A DNA stretch of 35,994 nucleotides from CAZWVA01 sp964636885 (GTDB lineage: Bacteria; Desulfobacterota_D; UBA1144; Nemesobacterales; CSP1-2): the NCBI GenBank assembly GCA_964636885.1, contig CAZWVA010000023.1, positions 1-35,994 on the forward strand, given 5' to 3'. A model generated the notes under the pieces. The model worked only from the letters and a program-made list of their open reading frames with translations, did no database searches and was not told the origin of the DNA. The position numbers and the translations under genes are program-made. This document shows, piece by piece, positions 8,188-15,350 of the stretch. The stretch's first letter is position 1. Each line of letters begins with the position of its first letter.

Positions 8188-8215
8188 AATATATCACGAT
8201 GTCCTTCTTTGTCAA
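8188..8215 (-). promoter_or_regulatory. sigma-70-type promoter of the tRNA-Lys/tRNA-Glu unit
   Basis: Minus-strand reading: perfect -35 TTGACA (8210-8215), 16-bp spacer, -10 TATATT (8188-8193). Predicted initiation falls near 8181, about 8 bases before mature tRNA-Lys. The stretch between -10 and start is G-rich (GGGG), like the discriminators of stringently controlled stable-RNA promoters; that control is inference. Confidence 0.75.
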
Positions 8216-8342
8216 AAAAAGCATATTCAAAGTTTCATCCGAACCTCTCAATTGCGGTTTAAACCATATAAGGAAATACTATATAAAAAGGCCTTCAGGC
8301 CATAAGGTCGGATATTATTCCCTTAATTAAGTACAATCTACA

Positions 8343-8824
8343 GTGATTTTACTTTCTCTCTTTGTCATTCCCTCAAATGCAAAGAACATATACAAATGGG
8401 TTGATAAATACGGGGTTCCTCACTTTATAGATGACCCTGCAAAGGTTACCGAAAGCGAGAAGGGAAAAACCAAGATGGAAAAGACACTATAGGGATATCA
8501 CCCCTTCTCCCTGAAGAAAACCCAGAAGTAGAGAAACAAAAAGAAGAGACCATTAGAGGAGCCGCGTTCTAGATATAGAGGCTAGAGAAAAAGCGATACT
8601 AGATGAGATTAAAGATACAGAACAAAAAATCGGATATAAAAAAGAGAGGTCGATTCCCTGCTCATAAACGGATATTTTGCCGACCACTCCATACAGGAGC
8701 TCATGTATCTAAACGATTATCTGGAAGCCCTAAAAACCAATTGAGATTAACCAAACAGGAGAAGGAAAACCTCAAGGAAGAGGCCAGAAGACAGGGAATA
8801 CCACCAGGCTACCTCAGACCATAA
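8343..8824 (+). pseudogene. frameshifted DUF4124-family envelope protein
   Basis: Coherent protein sequence is spread over all three frames. The first piece starts at a GTG with a short hydrophobic signal-like stretch (ILLSLFVIPSNA) and a clear DUF4124 core (IYKWVDKYGVPHF, then IDDP); it stops at 8492. Next come LPEENPEVEKQKEE, then a coiled-coil piece (DIEAREKAILDEIKDTEQKI), then ADHSIQELMYLNDYLEAL, and finally the C-terminus LTKQEKENLKEEARRQGIPP with GYLRP, ending at 8824. The frames run 0, 2, 1, 0, 2, so each change is equivalent to loss of one base (or gain of two). DUF4124 proteins are small exported coiled-coil proteins of unknown role that often end in such an ARRxGIPPGxLR tail. Gene decay is most likely; base-calling deletions are the alternative. 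Confidence 0.75.
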
Positions 8825-8828
8825 ACCC

Positions 8829-10670
8829 TCAATCCTCCGGAACGATATCCCAGTGTTCGGGAGACCGCCATATACTCGACAGAATGAGCTCCCGCATGAA
8901 TATGAGTTCCTTTGGAAGCCTATCGTAGAGTTTTATAAATAACTCCTCGTGGGATAGGATCTCTTGCTTCCATTCCTCACGATCCACCATCATCAGCTCT
9001 TGAAACCTCTCACGGGTAAAGCCCTCTAGCCCCCGCCAGTCGATATCCTCATAGCGGGGAACACGCCCTATGGGATTTTCGACGCCGTAAGCACGACCAT
9101 TCGCACGTTCAACTATCCATTTTAAGACCCGCATGTTCTCCCCAAATCCAGGCCAGATGAATCTACCATTTTCATCTTTGCGGAACCAGTTAACCCCAAA
9201 GATACGCGGAGGATAGGCGATCTTTCTCCCAATGTCCAACCAATGGTTAAAGTAGTCAGCCATGTGATAGCCGCAGAAAGGCAACATGGCAAACGGATCA
9301 CGACGTATCTCCCCAACATTACCAGTGGCGGCGGCTGTCGTCTCAGATCCCATTGTGGCAGCAAGGTAAATCCCGTAATTCCAGTTGGACGCCTGATACA
9401 CAAGTGGAACGACACCACTCCTCCTGCCACCAAAGATAAATGCCTTTATGGGTACCCCATCTGGATTTTCCCAGTCCGGGTCTATCGATGGGCATTGATG
9501 GGCAGGAGCCGTGAACCGCGCATTTGGATGAGCGGCGGATCTTCCACATCCGGGAGTCCAGTATCTTCCCTGCCAATCGATGAGCTCAGGTGGAGGATCT
9601 TCTGTCATGCCTTCCCACCACACATCCCCATCCGGTGTTAGAGCCACATTGGTAAAGATCGTATTTCGGCTTATAGTGGCCATAGCGTTTGGGTTTGATC
9701 TATCCGAGGTACCTGAGGCAATACCAAAAAATCCAGCCTCTGGGTTAATCGCATAAAGTCTGCTGCCGTCCTTACCGGGTTTTATCCAGGCTATATCGTC
9801 TCCTACCGTTGTAACCCTCCATCCTTTGAAGGCCGGGGGCGGAACCAGCATGGCAAAGTTGGTCTTTCCACACGCGCTGGGAAACGCGGCGGCTACATAG
9901 GTTTTCTCTCCTTCGGGGGATTCCACCCCAACAATGAGCATGTGTTCTGCAAGCCAACCCTCGTCTCTGGCAATGACCGAGGCGATTCTCAAGGCAAAAG
10001 ACTTTTTGCCAAGTAGTGCGTTTCCACCGTAACCGCTTCCGTAAGACCATATAGAGCGCTCCTCCGGGAAGTGAACTATGTATTTGTGCTCTTTGTTGGA
10101 CGGCCAAGGTACATCCCTTTGCCCAGGGCCAAGCGGCATACCAACTGAGTGGAGGCAGGGGACAAACTCCTCGTTCTCATCAAGCACATCCAGCACGGCC
10201 CTTCCCATTCTTGTCATTATCCTCATACTGGCGACAACATAGGGAGAATCGGTGAGTTGCACCCCTATACGGGCGATGTGTGAACCCAGGGGTCCCATGC
10301 TGAATGGGATGACATACATAGTCCTACCACGCATACAGCCGTCAAAAAGACCGCGCAGGATTCTTTTCATCTCCTTTGGATCGACCCAGTTATTGGTGGG
10401 GCCCGCATCGCTTTTCTTGATACTGCATATGAAGGTACGGTCTTCCACACGGGCCACATCGCTTGGGTCAGACCGAACCAGGTAGCTATTTGGCCTTCTT
10501 TCCTCGTTCAACTTGATTGCGGTGCCGGACTCTATCATCAGTTTGAACATGTCGTCGTATTCCCTCTCTGAACCGTCACACCAGTGAACCCTATCCGGCT
10601 TGCAGAGGGTAACCATCTCCTGAACCCATCTCCTCAGCTTTTCGTTCTTCACGTATGCAGGAAGATCCAT
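8829..10670 (-). CDS. pckG: phosphoenolpyruvate carboxykinase (GTP)
   Basis: Converts oxaloacetate plus GTP to phosphoenolpyruvate, CO2 and GDP, the entry step of gluconeogenesis, in the cytosol. The 613-residue length is typical of the GTP class. Key segments are GSGYGGNALLGKKSFALRIA (substrate and Mn-binding region, about 211-230), the kinase P-loop FPSACGKTNF (263-272, where the Cys is the reactive hyper-nucleophilic residue of this class) and GDDIAW (290-295, metal ligand Asp). The late FGVNWFRKDENGRF segment is also typical of the GTP form. The start at 10670 is ATG behind AAAGGAGA. A small gene lies 47 bp upstream on the same strand and is probably co-transcribed. The enzyme looks intact. 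Confidence 0.97.
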   Translation of the reverse strand: MDLPAYVKNEKLRRWVQEMVTLCKPDRVHWCDGSEREYDDMFKLMIESGTAIKLNEERRPNSYLVRSDPSDVARVEDRTFICSIKKSDAGPTNNWVDPKEMKRILRGLFDGCMRGRTMYVIPFSMGPLGSHIARIGVQLTDSPYVVASMRIMTRMGRAVLDVLDENEEFVPCLHSVGMPLGPGQRDVPWPSNKEHKYIVHFPEERSIWSYGSGYGGNALLGKKSFALRIASVIARDEGWLAEHMLIVGVESPEGEKTYVAAAFPSACGKTNFAMLVPPPAFKGWRVTTVGDDIAWIKPGKDGSRLYAINPEAGFFGIASGTSDRSNPNAMATISRNTIFTNVALTPDGDVWWEGMTEDPPPELIDWQGRYWTPGCGRSAAHPNARFTAPAHQCPSIDPDWENPDGVPIKAFIFGGRRSGVVPLVYQASNWNYGIYLAATMGSETTAAATGNVGEIRRDPFAMLPFCGYHMADYFNHWLDIGRKIAYPPRIFGVNWFRKDENGRFIWPGFGENMRVLKWIVERANGRAYGVENPIGRVPRYEDIDWRGLEGFTRERFQELMMVDREEWKQEILSHEELFIKLYDRLPKELIFMRELILSSIWRSPEHWDIVPED

Positions 10671-10717
10671 GATGTCTCCTTTAGTTACACAAACAACGCT
10701 AAGATCTAAAGCACCGG

Positions 10718-11026
10718 CTAAATCAACTTAGACATGACCTTTGCTTCCCAGCCGGTCGCAAGATCCGCAAGTGCTTTTGCAAGTCTTTGCCCCTGTTTAT
10801 CATTCACAAACGCCCTATTCCATTCGTCCAGATCAGAGTAGTCAGAAAACTCCCAAATCGCCACGTAATGCGGCCTAGGACCAAGGAGCACATTTCTGGC
10901 ATAGAGGCCCAGAAACTTAAACTGCGTGAGCCTCTTCTGAAAGTGGTCTGCGTATCTCCTATACGCCTCGACTATCTGCTTTCTCTTTGCTCCCTCCTTT
11001 GGGTCAAAAGATACGAAGTAGTACAT
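10718..11026 (-). CDS. small conserved protein, probable dimeric alpha/beta-barrel fold
   Basis: A 102-residue cytosolic protein with no signal peptide. The strand-helix layout (MYYFVSFDPK, a helix with RYADHFQKRL, then KFLGLYARN, HYVAIWEFSDYSDLDEW, a long C-terminal helix) resembles ferredoxin-like dimeric barrels such as NIPSNAP or EthD relatives. This is a fold-level impression, not a family identification. The start at 11026 has a strong AGAGGAGG ribosome site. It is upstream of pckG by 47 bp, so the pair is probably one operon. Function unknown. Confidence 0.65.
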   Translation of the reverse strand: MYYFVSFDPKEGAKRKQIVEAYRRYADHFQKRLTQFKFLGLYARNVLLGPRPHYVAIWEFSDYSDLDEWNRAFVNDKQGQRLAKALADLATGWEAKVMSKLI

Positions 11027-11122
11027 TATCTCTACCTCCTCTTATGCATTCCGGTAACCCTCTTTCCTTCTGGATTTTACAGTATTTTAACCCAATTTAG
11101 TACTAAACACCCATATCGTTTG

Positions 11123-13777
11123 TCAATTTAAAGACCTTTTAAGTATCTGTCCCACCACAAGTGGTATAACACTCATAATTAGAACAAGCATCCAACCATC
11201 CCTTCCAGGGTCAGCGACACGCAGTACACCCGCCAGGGCAGGAACACAAATGGCGCCTAAAAGCAAAACCACACAGAGCACCAGCGCTCCCCAAACGAAG
11301 GGATTAAGAGTTATATCGTTTCTGATAAGACCCGCTCCCCTCTCCCGCATATTAAAGACATGCCATAGCTGGGTAAAAGCCAAAGTGAGGAAGGAGACGG
11401 TAACGGCTTGCCTCTCATCCATATGAAACCGATTCAGAGAAAGCATAAGAGCCCCAAGAACCGAAATCGTCATCGTTGCCCCGTATCCGCCAATCGCTAA
11501 CCAATGCCGAAGGGTAAGAATGGATTCTTTGGGATTACGAGGGGGACGCTCCATTATATGCGGATCTCCTCCACCCATACCGAGTGCGAGCGCCGGAAAA
11601 ACGTCTGTAACGAGATTTAGAAAAAGAATCTGAAGCGGAAGAATGGGTAGTGGAATAGCCGCAAGGGATGCAAGAGAAACAACCATGATCTCGCTGACAT
11701 TGCAGGAGAGGAGGTAGAGGACGAATTTACGTATATTATCGAAGATAATGCGTCCCTGCTCTATGGCGACCACTATGGTGGAGAAGGAGTCGTCTTTAAG
11801 AACCATATCGGCCGCTTCACGCGCTACCTGAGTCCCCCGTTTACCCATTGCGATACCGATATCCGCCTTTTTAAGGGCTGGGGCGTCGTTTACCCCGTCG
11901 CCGGTCATCCCGACGATAGAGCCGCTTTTCTGGTGGATCTCTATGAGATCCAGCTTCTGCCTTGGGTTGACACGGGCAAAAATGGGGGCCTTGAGGATTT
12001 GAAGACGCTCCTCTTCAGATAACCTATCAGGGCTCTTAAGGTCTTTTCCGTGTATAACCTCGATATCATTAGATTCAACCAAACCCACAGCCATAGCCAC
12101 GTTACGCGCCGTAGAGGGATGGTCACCTGTAACCATAACGACCCGGATCCCCGCTTTTTGACACTCGGCTATAGCCTCTCTCACATCGCGGCGTGGCGGA
12201 TCAAAGAGCGCAACAAAACCGATTAAAGTAAGGCGATCGTAAGGAGGCGCTTTTATAGATTCCACCGTTTTTGTAGCAAGGGCAATGACTCTGAATCCCC
12301 TCTCCGCCAATCCCCTGTTATGCTCGATCCATTTCTGGTAGAGGTTAGAAGACATCTCCTCCGCACCCTCATCTGTACGGATATACGAGCAGACCTCTAG
12401 TACGGATTCGGGAGCACCCTTTACAGCAACACGGTACCTACCGTCCTCTATATGAAAGGTAGCCATCATGTTGATGGAAGGGTCAAAGGCCTCTTCACGC
12501 ACCTCCTGCGCGGTCTTAAGTAGGTCGTCTCGGTATATACCCGCTTTTGCACCCGCCACAAGAAGCGCGGTTTCGAGAGGATCTCCAATGCCCCTGCTAT
12601 TGCTGCTTTGTTCGCGTTGTAAAGAGGCGTTATTGCAGAGCACCCCGATCTCCAAGGCCTCCCTTAATGCAGGATGCCTCAATGGATCTATGGCCTTTCC
12701 GTTAAGGATAAATGCATCACCGGTTTCTTCCCCATCTACCTCGACATCCCCTGAATTAATAGAAATCCATTTAACGGTCATTTGATTTTCCGTTAGAGTC
12801 CCGGTCTTATCGGTAAAGATAACGTTTGTTGCACCCAGTGTTTCAACCGCGGCAAGACGGTTGATAAGGGCATTTCGCTTGGCCATACGCATCATGCCCC
12901 GTGCAAGAGCAATGGTTGCAACGATAGGCAATCCCTCCGGTATAGCGGCTACCGAAAGGGCGATTGCCGCCTCGATCATAAGGAATGCCTCCTTTCCCCT
13001 TAGAGAGCCGGTAACCGCAACAAGCGCCGTGATCCCAAGGGTCACCCATATGAGCTTCTGTCCCAGTTGATCAAGGCGTTTTTCAAGCGGAGTGGTTTCC
13101 TCTTTTGCTTCCTCTACAAGAGAAGAGATCTTGCCCAGCTCCGTATTCATCCCTGTTCCAACAATCACACCTTCACACGATCCCCGGGTTATAGCGGTTC
13201 CCATAAAAAGCATGTTTGAACGCTCGAATAAAGGAACATCGTCTTTAACCGGTTCTACCTGCTTAGTTACAGGAACCGATTCCCCCGTAAGGGAGGACTC
13301 ATCAACTTGAAGCTTCGAGGCCTTAATCAGCCGAATATCGGCAGGGACGATATCGCCACCCTCCAGTAACACGATGTCTCCCGGAACGAGTTCCTCCGCC
13401 GGAACCTCCTGGATTCGGCCATCCCGACGAACCCTCGCACTTATACTCACAAGACGCCGAAGCGCCTCCATAGAGCGGACGGCCCTAATCTCCATAAGAA
13501 AACCTATGGCCGCATTGATAATGATCACAACGATTATGGCTACCCCCTCTATCCATTCCTCAAAGGCAAAGGAGAGTAGAGCGGCCACGGCAAGAAGCAA
13601 TAGGATTAGACTTTTAAACTGATTTACAAAAACGAGTAAGGCACTCTTTTTCCTGGGTTCCTTAAAACGGTTCGGGCCGTATCGTCTAAGCCTCCTTTTT
13701 GCTTCTACAGTGCTAAGCCCTATATCCGAAGATACTATATCATCAGAGTCTTTTATGTATTCCATCCGAAAAATCAC
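11123..13777 (-). CDS. P-type calcium-transporting ATPase (P2A-like)
   Basis: An 884-residue integral-membrane cation pump. The order is N-terminal cation ATPase domain, TGES actuator motif (164-167), PEGL of M4 (280-283, typical of SERCA/PMCA-like P2 pumps), the phosphorylated Asp in DKTGTLT (323-329), GDGVNDAP hinge motif, and NLVTD in M6. The M4 Glu and M6 Asn/Asp are the expected Ca2+ ligands. It probably exports Ca2+ from the cytosol; a Mn2+ or other P2-type specificity cannot be excluded. Translation begins at GTG 13777, whose GTGA overlaps the stop of the upstream CBS gene by 4 bp, so the two are translationally coupled. An in-frame ATG at 13765 is an alternative. The gene looks intact. 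Confidence 0.93.
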   Translation of the reverse strand: MIFRMEYIKDSDDIVSSDIGLSTVEAKRRLRRYGPNRFKEPRKKSALLVFVNQFKSLILLLLAVAALLSFAFEEWIEGVAIIVVIIINAAIGFLMEIRAVRSMEALRRLVSISARVRRDGRIQEVPAEELVPGDIVLLEGGDIVPADIRLIKASKLQVDESSLTGESVPVTKQVEPVKDDVPLFERSNMLFMGTAITRGSCEGVIVGTGMNTELGKISSLVEEAKEETTPLEKRLDQLGQKLIWVTLGITALVAVTGSLRGKEAFLMIEAAIALSVAAIPEGLPIVATIALARGMMRMAKRNALINRLAAVETLGATNVIFTDKTGTLTENQMTVKWISINSGDVEVDGEETGDAFILNGKAIDPLRHPALREALEIGVLCNNASLQREQSSNSRGIGDPLETALLVAGAKAGIYRDDLLKTAQEVREEAFDPSINMMATFHIEDGRYRVAVKGAPESVLEVCSYIRTDEGAEEMSSNLYQKWIEHNRGLAERGFRVIALATKTVESIKAPPYDRLTLIGFVALFDPPRRDVREAIAECQKAGIRVVMVTGDHPSTARNVAMAVGLVESNDIEVIHGKDLKSPDRLSEEERLQILKAPIFARVNPRQKLDLIEIHQKSGSIVGMTGDGVNDAPALKKADIGIAMGKRGTQVAREAADMVLKDDSFSTIVVAIEQGRIIFDNIRKFVLYLLSCNVSEIMVVSLASLAAIPLPILPLQILFLNLVTDVFPALALGMGGGDPHIMERPPRNPKESILTLRHWLAIGGYGATMTISVLGALMLSLNRFHMDERQAVTVSFLTLAFTQLWHVFNMRERGAGLIRNDITLNPFVWGALVLCVVLLLGAICVPALAGVLRVADPGRDGWMLVLIMSVIPLVVGQILKRSLN

Positions 13778-14232
13778 TTTGGTTCTTCATCTTGTATCAT
13801 CATCTTCAGAAGGTCGTGCCTCGCTACTATCCCTACTGGTACTCCATCACGCACAACCGGAATACGATTAATATCGTAGCGAAGCATCTTCTTTACGACC
13901 TCTTCTAATGTGTCTTCCTCTGTTACCGTAACTACAGGAGCGCTCATAATCTCCCTAGCGGTCAGAGTACGTGCCGCCTTATACATTTCTTCAATCCCTT
14001 CTTCAGGCATCCATTGACCGAGCAACTGAGGTGCCCGAAATGTTGAAAATGGAAAGCCACGTTCCTTTGCCGCAAAGTCGGAATCCGTTATAATCCCAAC
14101 TATCTTGCCCTCGTTACACACTACCGGTACGCACCCTATTTGTAGATCTAGCATTATCTTTGCAATCTCTTCCAGCGTAGTGTCTTCTTTAACAACAATA
14201 ACCGGTCGCACCATGATTTCTCTTACCTTCAT
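13774..14232 (-). CDS. CBS-domain pair protein
   Basis: 152 residues made of two CBS motifs (about 8-60 and 92-145): MKVREIMVRPVIVVKEDTTL...GIITDSDF and AREIMSAPVVTVTEEDTL...GIVARHDL. CBS pairs bind adenosyl ligands (AMP, ATP, SAM) and regulate partner enzymes or transporters. A good TAGGAGGT ribosome site precedes ATG 14232. The stop overlaps the Ca2+ ATPase start, and the exchanger gene ends 50 bp upstream. A regulatory role on one of these ion transporters is therefore plausible but not shown. Confidence 0.92.
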   Translation of the reverse strand: MKVREIMVRPVIVVKEDTTLEEIAKIMLDLQIGCVPVVCNEGKIVGIITDSDFAAKERGFPFSTFRAPQLLGQWMPEEGIEEMYKAARTLTAREIMSAPVVTVTEEDTLEEVVKKMLRYDINRIPVVRDGVPVGIVARHDLLKMMIQDEEPK

Positions 14233-14282
14233 CTATACCTCCTAATCACCCATAATAATCACAGGCTTCTTGGCTTTTTATT

Positions 14283-15281
14283 CTATCTCATCGTGTATAA
14301 AACGAGTATTGTTACAAAGTAAGTTATTAAAATCCCTATAGAATCCCAGGCAAGAAAAAGCGGTTTCCTACTCGCCCTATAGGTTAATCCTATGATTGCA
14401 ATAGCCGTCATCATCATAGAGGATATAGGAGTAAATATATGATCTTCCGAGACGTACGAGAGAATTGGCCCCTTTGTATAGAAAATATCGTCGAGTGCCA
14501 ATATAAAAACGTTAAAGAGGTTACTTCCAAAGAGGTTTCCAACGGCCAGGTCAACGGCTCCGATTCTCACAGCGGCTATAGAAACAACGACCTCCGGAAG
14601 GGAGGTAGATAAAGCTATAAAGACAGTACCAACAAAGGTTTGACCAAACCCCGTAATCTTAGCGACTTCCTCCCCAACACGAGGAAGATAGGTAGCCGCT
14701 CCTACTACAACTATCGCATTTGCCACATACATCTTATAGGCTCTTGCCTTAGAAAGGCTATCGTATTTCAATTCTTCGGTAATCTCCTTAACGAATTTCG
14801 CTATACGACTCCTTTCATATAAGAAAATTATCCTCATGGCTAAAAAGTAGGTCACAATAAACACCAGGCTATACACACCGATCCAGCCTATCGAGGGGAA
14901 ATCCATACCAACAAGAAGACTCAAGCTCACTAGGCCAAGTACAAATACTCCAAAGCTAGCCGAAAGCACGTGTCCCTCGTGTACCCTTGCCGAGACAGGC
15001 ACAGAACCAACCATAACATCTAGTAGAGCAATGATAGAGAGATTAAACATACAACTTCCAAGAATATCGCCTACCGTGATACTGGGGAGATCAAATAAAG
15101 CAACCGAGCTTATACCCGTAATCAACTCTGGCAGAGAAGTAACAGAGGCCATAAGAATAACCCCGATCCATGTCCTTCCCAGTCCCGTTTTCTCGGCTAT
15201 GATATCACCATACTTTGAAAGCTTCGAACCCGAAAAGAGTATTATCGCCGTAAGGGCAACAAACTGAAACCATATAAGCAA
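14283..15281 (-). CDS. Ca2+/cation exchanger (CaCA family, NCX-like)
   Basis: A 332-residue membrane antiporter with about ten hydrophobic segments and the two inverted alpha repeats of the CaCA family: SVTSLPELITG...GDILGSCMFN (about 45-83) and ALSTSLPEVVVS...GNLFGSNLFN (about 225-260). The two Glu in SLPE are the Ca2+-binding residues in structures of this family. It would exchange Ca2+ for Na+ or H+. The start is TTG 15281, supported by GGAG seven bases upstream; the nearby ATG is out of frame. It lies directly upstream of the CBS and Ca2+ ATPase genes, making a compact Ca2+ homeostasis cluster. The second repeat is followed by LALDDIFY, a normal divergence. Confidence 0.92.
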   Translation of the reverse strand: MLIWFQFVALTAIILFSGSKLSKYGDIIAEKTGLGRTWIGVILMASVTSLPELITGISSVALFDLPSITVGDILGSCMFNLSIIALLDVMVGSVPVSARVHEGHVLSASFGVFVLGLVSLSLLVGMDFPSIGWIGVYSLVFIVTYFLAMRIIFLYERSRIAKFVKEITEELKYDSLSKARAYKMYVANAIVVVGAATYLPRVGEEVAKITGFGQTFVGTVFIALSTSLPEVVVSIAAVRIGAVDLAVGNLFGSNLFNVFILALDDIFYTKGPILSYVSEDHIFTPISSMMMTAIAIIGLTYRASRKPLFLAWDSIGILITYFVTILVLYTMR

Positions 15282-15350
15282 TTGTCATCTCCGTTTGATG
15301 TCCAGCCGTCTTTTAGATTATCTCCACTCCCTACTAACGCTTCTTATACT

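Noticed and set aside
8285..8301. Minus-strand hairpin GGCC-TGAA-GGCC followed by five T: possible terminator
   Set aside because: The stem is only 4 bp, it lies about 530 bp past the end of pckG and upstream of the tRNA promoter, so the evidence is too thin.
9122..10485. Several overlapping ORFs on both strands within pckG
   Set aside because: They lie in other frames of a clearly coding, motif-complete gene and show no family resemblance of their own.
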